NCBI GenBank assembly: GCA_019873655.1
Contig: JAIOAU010000005.1
Coordinates: 1 to 64,000, forward strand
Length of the DNA: 64,000 nucleotides
Reading direction: 5' to 3'
DNA from: Chloroflexota bacterium
Lineage (GTDB): Bacteria; Chloroflexota; Anaerolineae; Anaerolineales; Villigracilaceae
Position 1 is the first letter of the stretch. Each line of letters begins with the position of its first letter. Under the pieces are notes generated by a model. That model was not told the DNA's origin, did not search any database, and saw only the letters and a list, made by a program, of their open reading frames with translations. Shown piece by piece: positions 39,449 to 47,828 of the stretch. The position numbers and the translations under genes were made by a program.

Positions 39449-40580
39449 ATTCTTTCCTCCTCAACGTCTGATACATCCCCAGGATAGCGATAAAACCTGC
39501 CGCCAGCGAGGCCAGGGGAATGCCCCACTGGTACAGGGGGTTGACCTGCTCGGCCAGCAGCATGCCGATGGAGGTCAGGAAGACGAGCGCCAGCGAGAGC
39601 GGCAGGAGAATCTTCCAGCCGAAGGCCATCAGCCGGTCGTAGCGGATGCGCGGCCAGGTGGCGCGCACCCAAATCATGCCGAAGAGCAGGATGAAGACCT
39701 TGATAAAGACGTACAGCGGCCCCAGCCAGGGGGTCTGGTCCACGCCCAGGACGGTGTCGCGCAGGAACCAGGGTTCGCGGTAGCCGCCCAGGAAGAGCGA
39801 GGCGGCGATGGTGCAGATGGCAATCATCTTGTCGTACTCGGCCATGAACAGCAGGGCGAACTTCATCCCGCCGTACTCGGAGTGATAACCGGCGGCCAGT
39901 TCCTGCTCGGCTTCGGGCATGTCGAACGGGGCGCGGTTGACCTCCGCCAGGGTCGCAATCAGGAAGATGACGAAACCAACCGGCTGGAGGACGGCGAACC
40001 ACATGCCCTTCTGCGCTTCGACGATGTCGAGCAGGCGGGTCGAATTGGCCAGCACGATGACGGCGATGAACGACAGGCCGAGCGCCAGTTCGTAGGAGAG
40101 CATCTGCGCCGTGGAGCGCAGGCCGCCCAGCGTGGCATACTTGTTATTGGATGACCAGCCCGCCAGCACGATGCCGTACACCGCAATCGAGGCAATGGAC
40201 ATGATGTACAACACACCCACGTTCAGGTCGGCGATGTACCAGGTGATGGTGCGCCCGAACAACTGGAAACTGGCCGACTCAGGCCCGAACGGGACGACCG
40301 CCGTGATGACCAGCGCCGGGGTCAGCGTGATGATGGGGGCCAGGGTGAAGAGCAGTTTGTCGGCGCGGGCCGGCATGAACTCCTCTTTGAAAATCAACTT
40401 GATGGCGTCGGCAATCGGCTGGAGCAGACCCCACGGACCGGCGCGGTTCGGACCGACGCGCACCTGGATGCGCGCCAGCGCCCGGCGCTCGTAGTAGGTC
40501 AGGTAGGCGAATCCACCCAGCAGAATCAGCACCCAGACAAGACCTTTGACCAACCATTCAATCACATTCGCAAGCGTCAT
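39435..40580 (-). CDS. nuoH: NADH-quinone oxidoreductase subunit H
   Basis: The 381-residue protein has eight or so TM helices. The quinone-site motifs are YYERRALARIQVRVGPNRAGPWGLLQ, LRSTAQMLSYELALG and AEVNRAPFDMPEAEQELAAGY. It links the soluble arm to the membrane arm. Upstream in-frame residues to 40706 are not homologous, so the ATG at 40580 was chosen. It overlaps the nuoG stop by 4 bp (ATGA). Confidence 0.95.
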   Translation of the reverse strand: MTLANVIEWLVKGLVWVLILLGGFAYLTYYERRALARIQVRVGPNRAGPWGLLQPIADAIKLIFKEEFMPARADKLLFTLAPIITLTPALVITAVVPFGPESASFQLFGRTITWYIADLNVGVLYIMSIASIAVYGIVLAGWSSNNKYATLGGLRSTAQMLSYELALGLSFIAVIVLANSTRLLDIVEAQKGMWFAVLQPVGFVIFLIATLAEVNRAPFDMPEAEQELAAGYHSEYGGMKFALLFMAEYDKMIAICTIAASLFLGGYREPWFLRDTVLGVDQTPWLGPLYVFIKVFILLFGMIWVRATWPRIRYDRLMAFGWKILLPLSLALVFLTSIGMLLAEQVNPLYQWGIPLASLAAGFIAILGMYQTLRRKEYARA

Positions 40581-42691
40581 AAAGCCCTTCCTCTGACAAC
40601 GTTTGAACGTTTGAACGTCGAAACGTTGAGTTGTACGCCCAGGCCCTGGCGGTTTTCGTAGGTCGTGCCGCCGTAGTACAGGTCGCCGCGCCCGACGATG
40701 GGCCACTGCTCGGTCACTTCGGCCAGTTTGCGGTAGGAAATCCCCACGAAGGCCGGGACGGCGGCCGCGAGTTTGTCCATCACCAGCAGGGCGGAGCGGC
40801 CCTCGACCTCGAGGCCGGCCGCGGCAGCGACGGCCGCGGCGATGGCGAAGTCGGCGCGGGACTCGCCCAGCGGCGGCGTGGCCGGGTAGAAGCGCTGGAC
40901 GCGCCGCTCGCCGGACGTGTACGAGCCATCGCGCTCGGTGAAGGCCTGCGCCGGGAAGACCACATCCGCCAGGCTGGCCGTCTTGGTCGGGAAGAGTTCC
41001 TGGACGATGACGGCTTTGGCGCCCTTGAGCGCCTCGGCCAGTTGCGGGTCGTCGCCGGCCGGGTCGGCGGCGGCGAGATAGACCACCTTGCCCTTGACCG
41101 CCTGCGCCAGAGCCTGCCCTGAGCCTGTCGAAGGGTCAACGGGCTTGTAGCCCAGTTCCCACGCGCCCTGGTCGTTGGCGCGCGGCCAGACGCCGATGAG
41201 ACCGTTGTTGGCGCGGCCTTCGCGTCCCTGGAGCAGGGCGGCGCAGTCCTCGGCCAGATTGCGGTCCGCGGTGCGCCCGAAGAAGACGACCAGATTCTCG
41301 GCGGCGGTCAGTTCGGCGGCCAGTTCCCTGACCTTCGCGGCCGCTTCGTCCTTTCCACAGCGGACGAGTTTCTTCGCGTATTTATCGAGGCGGGTCGCCT
41401 CGGGGTTGACAATGACCAGGTTCGCCCCGCGCTCGGCGGCGGCCTTGACGCGCAGATACCAGATGGGAGCCTCGTGATACAGGTCGGCGGCGGCGACGAG
41501 AATGGCCGAACCGGCCCCCAGGTCGCCGAGGTTCGTCCCGGCCGAGACGCCGTAGCGGGTGGTCAGTTCGCCGCCGGGGAGCGAGTCATAGAGCAGGGCC
41601 TCCCCGCCCAGCCCGTCGGCGAGTTGTTTGAGATTGAACAAATCTTCGTTGGAAAGGCGGCCGGAAGCAACGACCAGCACCTGATTCCCTTTTACCTGAT
41701 TGCCTGCCGCTTCGATGGCGGCGCTCCACGACGCCTTCTCCAGCTTGCCATCCTTCTTCACCAGCGGGTGAGTCAGGCGGGACGGGTCTTCGACGTAGTG
41801 CCAGTTGAAGCGGCCGCGGTCGCAAATCCAGATTTCATTGACCTGCTCGTTCTGGCGCGGCATGGCGCGCTTGATGACCACCTTGCCGCCTGCTTTGGCC
41901 TCGCGGCGGGTGTTGAAGGTCAGGTTGCAGCCCACCGGGCAGAGCGAGCAGATGGAGGCCGCCGCTTTCATCTCCCACGGGCGCGCCCCAAAGCGGAAGT
42001 CCGCCGTGGTCAGCGCGCCGACCGGGCAGATGTCGGTGGTGTTGCCGGAGAAAATCGAGTCGAAGGGCGGGTCGGAGTGGGTGATGATGTCGGTGTCGCG
42101 GCCGCGCTGGTAGAACGACAGGACCGGGTCGCCGGCGATGATTTCCTGGAAACGGATGCAGCGTCCGCACTGGATGCAGCGCTCGCGGTCGAGCCAGATT
42201 TTGTCGCCCAGCGGGACGTGCTTCTCGGCGTGATGCTTCTCGCTGTAGAGGAAGCGGCTCTCGGCCGGACCGTAGGCCAGCGTCAGGTTCTGGAGCGGAC
42301 ATTCGCCGCCCTTGTCGCAGACCGGACAGTCGAGCGGGTGCGAGGTCAGCAGGAACTCGAGGATTTCCTTCTGCGCGGCGCGCGCCTTCTCCGAGTGGGT
42401 CAGGACGACCATCCCCTCCGAGACGGGCGTGGTGCAGGCAGTTTCGAGTTTCGGCCCGAACTGAATCTTGGGTTTGCCGTCCTCGAGCACCGGCTGACCG
42501 GTGGCGCGGTCAATGGCCGGGCGGCCGACCTCGACGAGGCACTGGCGGCACATGCCGACCGGTTCCATCTTCGGGTGGTAGCAGAAGACCGGGATGTCAA
42601 TGCCGACCATTTTGGCGGCGTTGACGATGAGCGTGCCTTCTGGCACAGTCACTTGCTGGTCGTCAATGGTAAGCGTTACGGTTTTTGTCAT
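40577..42691 (-). CDS. nuoG: NADH-quinone oxidoreductase subunit G (iron-sulfur)
   Basis: The 704-residue protein has the N-terminal 2Fe-2S ferredoxin domain (FCYHPKMEPVGMCRQCLVEV), the His-ligated cluster segment HPLDCPVCDKGGECPLQN, 4Fe-4S motifs around CIQCGRCIRFQE and CSLCPVGCNL, then a molybdopterin-oxidoreductase-like domain without visible active-site use. It carries electrons from NuoF toward NuoI. Two low-complexity features interrupt it: VDPSTGSGQALAQ from a short repeated element, and a C-terminal NVSTFKRSNVVRGRAL tail made from a word repeat (ACGTTTGAACG). It starts 22 bp after hicA. Confidence 0.93.
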   Translation of the reverse strand: MTKTVTLTIDDQQVTVPEGTLIVNAAKMVGIDIPVFCYHPKMEPVGMCRQCLVEVGRPAIDRATGQPVLEDGKPKIQFGPKLETACTTPVSEGMVVLTHSEKARAAQKEILEFLLTSHPLDCPVCDKGGECPLQNLTLAYGPAESRFLYSEKHHAEKHVPLGDKIWLDRERCIQCGRCIRFQEIIAGDPVLSFYQRGRDTDIITHSDPPFDSIFSGNTTDICPVGALTTADFRFGARPWEMKAAASICSLCPVGCNLTFNTRREAKAGGKVVIKRAMPRQNEQVNEIWICDRGRFNWHYVEDPSRLTHPLVKKDGKLEKASWSAAIEAAGNQVKGNQVLVVASGRLSNEDLFNLKQLADGLGGEALLYDSLPGGELTTRYGVSAGTNLGDLGAGSAILVAAADLYHEAPIWYLRVKAAAERGANLVIVNPEATRLDKYAKKLVRCGKDEAAAKVRELAAELTAAENLVVFFGRTADRNLAEDCAALLQGREGRANNGLIGVWPRANDQGAWELGYKPVDPSTGSGQALAQAVKGKVVYLAAADPAGDDPQLAEALKGAKAVIVQELFPTKTASLADVVFPAQAFTERDGSYTSGERRVQRFYPATPPLGESRADFAIAAAVAAAAGLEVEGRSALLVMDKLAAAVPAFVGISYRKLAEVTEQWPIVGRGDLYYGGTTYENRQGLGVQLNVSTFKRSNVVRGRAL
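41117..41137. repeat. CCCTGAGCC-type short element inside nuoG
   Basis: The word CCCTGAGCCTGTCGAAGGG plus two bases encodes in frame the linker DPSTGSGQ. It is the sister of the copy in nuoN (32367-32387), differing at two positions. Confidence 0.75.
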
Positions 42692-42713
42692 TCAGTCTCT
42701 CCGATGAGAGGGT

Positions 42714-42932
42714 TCAATCGGTAATTTCGTCTCGTTGAATGCCAGCCTGTCTCAAGATTTCCAACAACGTGCCTTGGGGCAAATCCTTATGATGAAACGG
42801 CACGGTGACTCTGGCTTTCGTTTCCGGATGGTAATAAATACGATGGCTGCCTTTGGCCCGGTCGAGTACAAAACCACGCTTTTCTAAAATCTTGATGATT
42901 TTCTGCGGCGTGAGGGCAGGCAGTTTAGGCAT
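42714..42932 (-). CDS. hicA: HicA-type toxin
   Basis: The 72-residue protein has the HicA/YcfA double-stranded-RNA-binding-like fold signature: LTPQKIIKILEKRGFVLDRAKGSHRIYYHP with the catalytic His in KGSHRIY, then VTVPFHHKDLPQGTLLEILRQAG. It should be an mRNA interferase held by HicB. It overlaps hicB by 8 bp and lies 22 bp upstream of nuoG in the same direction. Confidence 0.88.
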   Translation of the reverse strand: MPKLPALTPQKIIKILEKRGFVLDRAKGSHRIYYHPETKARVTVPFHHKDLPQGTLLEILRQAGIQRDEITD

Positions 42933-43155
42933 ACGCGCCCAGCGTCAGCGTATATTCAAAGACATCTTCTTCGGTCGGGACAGGCTCGCCATGCGCCTTG
43001 AGGCTTTCCAGGTAAAGTTCGATGGCTTCCCTGACCATGGCCTTCGCTTCTTCGAGTGTCTTTCCATAAGATACACAACCCGGCAAGGACGGCACAATCG
43101 CCGTAAAGCCGCCTTCCGGCTCTTTGCGGAACAGCACGCGGTAGGTCACGTTCAT
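42925..43155 (-). CDS. hicB: HicB-type antitoxin
   Basis: The 76-residue protein has the degenerate RNase H-like HicB fold: VLFRKEPEGGFTAIVPSLPGCVSYGKTLEEAKAMVREAIELYLESL. It is short and shows no separate C-terminal DNA-binding domain, so autoregulation by itself is uncertain. The order is hicB then hicA. The SD AAGGAG precedes ATG at 43155; only 31 bp separate it from nuoF, and no clear promoter lies there, so it is probably co-transcribed with nuo. Confidence 0.85.
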   Translation of the reverse strand: MNVTYRVLFRKEPEGGFTAIVPSLPGCVSYGKTLEEAKAMVREAIELYLESLKAHGEPVPTEEDVFEYTLTLGAYA

Positions 43156-43186
43156 GGCAATCTCCTTACTCCAAAGAGCAGAACTC

Positions 43187-44425
43187 TCAACCGCGAAAAT
43201 CCTGCGGGAAGCGCTCGATGGCGGTGGTGACGGCCATCGTGGAAAACTCGCCCAGCGGGCAGAGACACTTGTTCTGCATCTGTTTGGCGACGGTGTGCAG
43301 GAGTTGGGTGTTGGCCTCCACCTCCTCGCCGCGCTCGATGCGTTCGATGAGATGCAGCATCCAGTACGTGCCGTCGCGGCAGGGGGTGCATTTGCCGCAG
43401 GACTCGTGCTTGAAGAAGTGGATGGTCTTGTTGATGACCCAGTCCATCGAGACGCTGTCGTTGATGACGATGACGGAGGCCGACCCGAGGTCCGCGCCGA
43501 GCGCCTTGACCGAGGCGTAATCCATCGGCGTGTCGAGGGCTTTGTCGTCGGCGACGATGACCGCCGAGGACGCGCCCGCCGCCATAATCGCCTTGACCGG
43601 CCGGTCGTCCAGCACGCCGCCGCCGTACTCGTAGATGAGTTGGCGGAAGGTCGTCCCGAAGGGCAGTTCGTAGTTGCCCGGCTTCTTGACGTGGCCGGAG
43701 AGCGAGAAAATCTTGACCCCGGCGCTGTCGGCCGTGCCGAGCGACTTGTACCAGTCCGCCCCTTTCTCGACGATGAGCGGCACGTTGGTCAGCGTCTCGA
43801 CGTTGTTGACCACGGTCGGCTTGCCGTAGAGGCCGTAGACGGCCGGAAACGGCGGGCGGATGCGCGGCTGGCCGCGCTTGCCCTCGATGGATTCGAGCAG
43901 GGCGGTCTCCTCGCCGCAGATGTACGCGCCCGCGCCGAGGTGGGTGTAGATGCGCAGGGAGTAGTCTGTACCAAAGAGTTTGTCGCCCAGCAGAGCGGCT
44001 TTTTCCATCTCGGCGATTTTCTCGTCCAGGTGGGCGGCCACCGGCCAGAACTCGCCGCGCAGGTAGATGTAAGCCGCGTTCGCGCCGACCGCGTAGGCGG
44101 CGATGGCGACGCCCTCCAAAAACTGGAAAGGATTGCTCTCCATGATTTCGCGGTCTTTGAACGTGCCGGGTTCGGACTCGTCGGCGTTGGCGACGACGTA
44201 GTGCGGCCAGATATTGTTCGGGACGAAACTCCACTTGACGCCGGTCGGGAAGCCCGCCCCGCCGCGGCCGCGCAGACCGGAAGCCTTGACCACCTCAATC
44301 ACTTCCTGCGGCTTCATCTGCGTGACGGCCTTTTTGAACGCCTCGAAGCCGCCGTTCTTGCGGTAAACGTCCAGTTTGCCGATGTCGGGGATGTCGCGGT
44401 GACGGAGGAGAAGGTGGGCCATCAT
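43187..44425 (-). CDS. nuoF: NADH-quinone oxidoreductase subunit F
   Basis: The 412-residue protein has NADH-binding GRGGAGFPTGVKWSFVP, FMN-site motifs YVVANADESEPGTFKDRE and GAGAYICGEETALLESIEG, and the 4Fe-4S ligands ESCGKCTPCRDGT with the distal Cys in NKCLCPLGEFS. It oxidises NADH. The start overlaps the nuoE stop (ATGA at 44422-44425). Downstream 31 bp lies hicB. Confidence 0.95.
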   Translation of the reverse strand: MMAHLLLRHRDIPDIGKLDVYRKNGGFEAFKKAVTQMKPQEVIEVVKASGLRGRGGAGFPTGVKWSFVPNNIWPHYVVANADESEPGTFKDREIMESNPFQFLEGVAIAAYAVGANAAYIYLRGEFWPVAAHLDEKIAEMEKAALLGDKLFGTDYSLRIYTHLGAGAYICGEETALLESIEGKRGQPRIRPPFPAVYGLYGKPTVVNNVETLTNVPLIVEKGADWYKSLGTADSAGVKIFSLSGHVKKPGNYELPFGTTFRQLIYEYGGGVLDDRPVKAIMAAGASSAVIVADDKALDTPMDYASVKALGADLGSASVIVINDSVSMDWVINKTIHFFKHESCGKCTPCRDGTYWMLHLIERIERGEEVEANTQLLHTVAKQMQNKCLCPLGEFSTMAVTTAIERFPQDFRG

Positions 44426-44919
44426 TTCACCTCCTTGCGGGCGGTCTCGATGAACTCCAGCGTCTTCTCGACCGTCATGTTCTCGTGGTAGGAAATCCCG
44501 TCCGGGCCCTGCACCTGGAACATGGGGGCCTTGTCGCAGGCCGCCAGGCACATGACCGCCTCGACCATCACCAGACCGTCGGGCGTGGTCTCGCCGGGGC
44601 GGATGCCCAGCCGCTCGCACAGTTGCGCCAGGAACTCGTCCGCGCCGCGCAGGGCGCAGGCGATGTCGGTGCAGACCTGGATGCGCAGTTTGCCCTCCGG
44701 CTTGTCGTGGTAGAGGGTGTAGAAGCCGACGATTTCGGCCACGTCCGTCTCGGTGATGCCGCACAGGTCGGCAATCTCGACCAGGTCGTGGCGGTCCACG
44801 AAGCCCTTGCCGAGTTGAGCCAGATGTAGCAGCGGCATGACCGCCGACTGCTTGCGGTCGGGCGGGTATTTGGCAAAGATTTTCTGGATTTGTTCGGGAT
44901 ATTCTTCGGCCAGGCTCAT
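44422..44919 (-). CDS. nuoE: NADH-quinone oxidoreductase subunit E
   Basis: The 165-residue thioredoxin-like 2Fe-2S protein has cluster ligands in VCTDIACALRG and MCLAACDKAP. It is the NuoE partner of NuoF. It overlaps both neighbours by 4 bp (nuoD and nuoF), indicating tight translational coupling. Confidence 0.95.
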   Translation of the reverse strand: MSLAEEYPEQIQKIFAKYPPDRKQSAVMPLLHLAQLGKGFVDRHDLVEIADLCGITETDVAEIVGFYTLYHDKPEGKLRIQVCTDIACALRGADEFLAQLCERLGIRPGETTPDGLVMVEAVMCLAACDKAPMFQVQGPDGISYHENMTVEKTLEFIETARKEVK

Positions 44920-46145
44920 CGGTCAATGTCTCCCAGCACAATGTCAATCGAGCCGATGATGGCGACCAGGTCGGCAATCAGGTGGCCTTTGGCCATCAGC
45001 GGCAGGGCTTGCAGGTTGTCAAAAGAGGGCGTCCGCCAGTGGACGCGGTACGGGTGGGGGCCGCCGTCCGATTCGAGATAGACGCCCAGTTCGCCGCGCG
45101 GCGATTCAACCGCGCTGTACACATACCCTTTCGGCGCGTTGAAGCCCTCGGTCCACAACTTGAAGTGGTGGATGAGCGCCTCCATGCTGACGCCGATCTC
45201 GGAGCGCGGCGGCGGGACGTACTTACGGTTGTTGGAGCGCACCGGTCCCATCGGCAATTTGTTCAGGGCCTGCTCGACAATCTTGAGCGACTCGCGCATC
45301 TCCTGGACGCGCACGAGGTAGCGGGCGTACACATCGCCTTCGGTGCGGGTCGGGACCTCGAACTCGTACTGCTCGTAGCCGGAGTAAGGCCGCGCCTTGC
45401 GCAGGTCCCACTTCACGCCCACAGCACGCAGCAGCGGCCCGGTGACGCCGAGATTGAGGGCCTCCTCGGCGCTGATTTTGCCGATGCCCAGCGTCCGGTC
45501 GAGGAAGAGCGGGTTGCGGGTCAGGAGCGCCTCGTACTGGTCAATGCGCTTGGGGAACATCTTGAGGAAGTCCCGCACGGCGGCCTCGAATTCGACCGGC
45601 ACGTCGCGCCACAGTCCGCCGGGGCGGATGTAGGTGGTCATCATGCGCTGGCCGGAGACCAGTTCGAGGATGTCGAGGATGTCTTCGCGCTCGCGGAAGC
45701 AGTAGAGGAAGGTGGACATGGCCGCCACGTCGAGGGCCGCCGTCCCCAGCCAGACGAGGTGCGAGGCGATACGCTGCAACTCGGTCAGGATGACGCGGAT
45801 GGCCTGGGCGCGCGGCGGCACGTCGAGGTCGAGCAGTTTTTCGACCGCCATGCAGTAGGCCAGGTTGTTGCCGACCGTGTTGAGGTAGTCGAGGCGGTCG
45901 GTCATCACCTCGGCTTTCTGGTAGGTCTTGGCTTCCATGTTCTTCTCGATGCCGGTGTGCAGGAAGCCGATGTCGGGAATGCAGTTGACCACCGTCTCGC
46001 CGTCCAGTTCGAGCAGGAGACGAAGCACGCCGTGCGTGGACGGGTGCTGCGGCCCCATGTTCAGGAGCATCGTCTCGCCCGTCACGGCGCGCTCGGAGAC
46101 GAGGTGTTTCAAATCATCTACGGTGACTTCGAAAATGTCAGGCAT
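44916..46145 (-). CDS. nuoD: NADH-quinone oxidoreductase subunit D
   Basis: The 409-residue protein has the 49-kDa subunit motifs MGPQHPSTHGVLRLLLELDGE, GFLHTGIEKNMEAKTY, and the C-terminal ESPRGELGVYLESDGG and IGSIDIVLGDIDR. It forms the quinone-binding cavity with NuoB. The ATG at 46145 has TGGAGC six bases upstream. Confidence 0.95.
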   Translation of the reverse strand: MPDIFEVTVDDLKHLVSERAVTGETMLLNMGPQHPSTHGVLRLLLELDGETVVNCIPDIGFLHTGIEKNMEAKTYQKAEVMTDRLDYLNTVGNNLAYCMAVEKLLDLDVPPRAQAIRVILTELQRIASHLVWLGTAALDVAAMSTFLYCFREREDILDILELVSGQRMMTTYIRPGGLWRDVPVEFEAAVRDFLKMFPKRIDQYEALLTRNPLFLDRTLGIGKISAEEALNLGVTGPLLRAVGVKWDLRKARPYSGYEQYEFEVPTRTEGDVYARYLVRVQEMRESLKIVEQALNKLPMGPVRSNNRKYVPPPRSEIGVSMEALIHHFKLWTEGFNAPKGYVYSAVESPRGELGVYLESDGGPHPYRVHWRTPSFDNLQALPLMAKGHLIADLVAIIGSIDIVLGDIDR

Positions 46146-46160
46146 AATTGCTCCATCGTT

Positions 46161-46182
46161 GGGCAACTCGTACGAGTTGCCC
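46161..46182. repeat. Perfect 22-bp palindrome between nuoC and nuoD
   Basis: GGGCAACTCGT (46161-46171) is followed at once by its complement ACGAGTTGCCC (46172-46182), ending on the first base of the nuoC stop codon. With no loop it would fold as an 8- to 9-bp hairpin, which may reduce read-through or protect RNA ends. Confidence 0.75.
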
Positions 46183-46691
46183 TACTCTTTCGCGTACGGC
46201 TTGCGCACGTCAATCTCGTCGAAGTTGAAGGTGAACTGCGGCTCTTCGTAGCCGAGGGGATAGTCCTTGCGCAGGGGATGGCCTTCCCAGTCGGCGGGCA
46301 TGAGGATGCGGCGCAGGTCGGGATGGCCCTCGGCCTTGACGCCGAACATGTCCCACAGTTCGCGCTCGCGCCAGTTGGCGTTGTGGTAGATGTGCGCCAC
46401 CGACGGGACGGTCGGCTGGACGCCCGGCACGGGGACGCGGAAGCCCAGCCGCAGGTTCTGCGAGACCGAGGTGAACTGGTAGATGACGTGGAAACGGGGA
46501 TTCTCTTCCGGCCAGTAGTCCACGGCGGTGAGGGCCGAGAGCAGTTCGAAGCCCAGGTCTTTCATCTTCTGGCAGGCTTCCACGATGCGCTCGCGCGGGA
46601 TGACCAGGGTCACGTCGCCGCGGTATTCGCTCGCCTGCACGCCAAAGGCTTGTTCCAGTTGCTGGACGATGGGTTGAAGTTTTTCTTCCAT
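46182..46691 (-). CDS. nuoC: NADH-quinone oxidoreductase subunit C
   Basis: The 169-residue protein has the 30-kDa subunit signature HIYHNANWRERELWDMFGVKAEGHPDLRRILMP followed by DWEGHPLRKDYPLGYEEPQF. It contacts NuoD in the peripheral arm. It lies 125 bp after nuoB; that gap is filled with repeats. Confidence 0.95.
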   Translation of the reverse strand: MEEKLQPIVQQLEQAFGVQASEYRGDVTLVIPRERIVEACQKMKDLGFELLSALTAVDYWPEENPRFHVIYQFTSVSQNLRLGFRVPVPGVQPTVPSVAHIYHNANWRERELWDMFGVKAEGHPDLRRILMPADWEGHPLRKDYPLGYEEPQFTFNFDEIDVRKPYAKE

Positions 46692-46699
46692 AGGTTTAT

Positions 46700-46816
46700 C
46701 GCATCGAATTCCACGAATGTCACGAATTTTTGCCGGTTTTTGCTACATTGAATTGCACGAATGGCACGAATTTTTCTGCGCTTTGTGATCCTCGTGACCC
46801 TTCGTGTCCTTTGTGT
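46700..46816. repeat. Word repeats between nuoB and nuoC
   Basis: A 44-bp unit (GAATTCCACGAATGTCACGA, then AATTTTT and a spacer) begins at 46706 and again at 46750. It is followed by CTTCGTGTCCTTTGTG words of the same kind as the arrays at 16.2-16.7 kb. Confidence 0.75.
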
Positions 46817-47302
46817 TTAGCCTTTTTCCGCAAACTTGATTTTCTTGACCACTTTATCCTGCAGAGTCAGGATGCCGTGGATGAGCGCTTCGGGGCGCGG
46901 CGGGCAGCCGGCCACGTAGACATCCACCGGCACGACCTCGTCCACGCCCTGGACGATGGCGTAGTTGTTGAACACGCCGCCGCAGGAGGCGCAGTCGCCC
47001 ATGGCGATGACCCACTTGGGTTCGGGCATCTGGTCGTACAGGCGGCGCAGGACGGGCGCCATCTTGCGCGAAACGCGCCCGGCCACGATCATCAGGTCCG
47101 ATTGACGCGGCGAGGGGCGCATGAGTTCCATGCCAAAGCGGCTCATGTCGTTATCCGAGGCCTGGGCGGCCATCATTTCGATAGCGCAGCAGGCCAGGCC
47201 GAAGAGCATCGGCCACATGGCGTAATTACGGCTCCAGGCCACCGCCTGCTCCAGCGTCGTTGTGACGATGCCCAGGTTGCCGAGTTTTTGCTCTACTCCC
47301 AT
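46817..47302 (-). CDS. nuoB: NADH-quinone oxidoreductase subunit B
   Basis: The 161-residue protein has all four N2-cluster ligands, ACCAIE (two adjacent Cys), GDCASCGG and [10 protein letters not shown]. It passes electrons to quinone. Starts within the last 10 bp of nuoA. Confidence 0.95.
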   Translation of the reverse strand: MGVEQKLGNLGIVTTTLEQAVAWSRNYAMWPMLFGLACCAIEMMAAQASDNDMSRFGMELMRPSPRQSDLMIVAGRVSRKMAPVLRRLYDQMPEPKWVIAMGDCASCGGVFNNYAIVQGVDEVVPVDVYVAGCPPRPEALIHGILTLQDKVVKKIKFAEKG

Positions 47303-47649
47303 TCCAGCGCTCCTTTCTTCCAGGCGTAAAAGTAACCTACCAGTAAGATGGCGATGAAAATCGCCATTTCGATCAGGCCAAACAGGCCCAGTTGACGAAA
47401 GACAATCGCCCAGGGCAGGAAGAAGACAATTTCGATGTCGAACAGGATGAACAGGACGGCGATGAGATAGAACCGCACAGGCATCCGGCGCGCGCCGGGA
47501 CCGATGGGATTCATGCCCGATTCATAGGGCATCATTTTGGCTTCGGTTTTCTTCCTGGGGCCGAACAACGCCCCCAGGATAATGGCGATCGCGCCGACCA
47601 GCACCGCTACCAGGATAAAAGCGGCAATTGCAGCGTATTCGAGAAGCAT
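47293..47649 (-). CDS. nuoA: NADH-quinone oxidoreductase subunit A
   Basis: The 118-residue protein has three TM helices and the conserved [42 protein letters not shown] segment between and in helices 2. First gene of the operon. The ATG at 47649 has TTGAGGAG five bases upstream; the alternative GTG at 47655 lacks spacing for this SD. Confidence 0.95.
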   Translation of the reverse strand: MLLEYAAIAAFILVAVLVGAIAIILGALFGPRKKTEAKMMPYESGMNPIGPGARRMPVRFYLIAVLFILFDIEIVFFLPWAIVFRQLGLFGLIEMAIFIAILLVGYFYAWKKGALEWE

Positions 47650-47690
47650 GGGCACTCCTCAAAAGGTGGAGTCAAGCGTACCGGCGGGAA

Positions 47691-47718
47691 AGTATATCAC
47701 AAGACCTCTAAAAAGAGG
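47691..47718 (-). promoter_or_regulatory. Possible nuo operon promoter region
   Basis: A TATACT box (47691-47696, minus strand) lies 41 bp upstream of nuoA. No consensus -35 is found at 16-18 bp; instead a small hairpin CCTCT/AGAGG (47705-47709 with 47714-47718) is there. A second TATACT lies further up near 47759. Weak assignment. Confidence 0.3.
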
Positions 47719-47792
47719 ACGAAATGTGTCTAGTTTCACAATGATTTTCGTCACATTGAGTATAACACCGCTTTGTGAAAAAAGACGCAATC

Positions 47793-47826
47793 GAACAACC
47801 CGTTTCCTGAAGGAAACGGGTTGTTC
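47793..47826 (-). terminator. Terminator after rpoD
   Basis: A long stem (GAACAACCCGTTTCCT with its complementary arm, loop of two to four bases) spans 47793-47826, two bases beyond the rpoD stop. A run of T follows somewhat later on the minus strand. It probably also separates rpoD from nuo. Confidence 0.75.
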
Positions 47827-47828
47827 TC

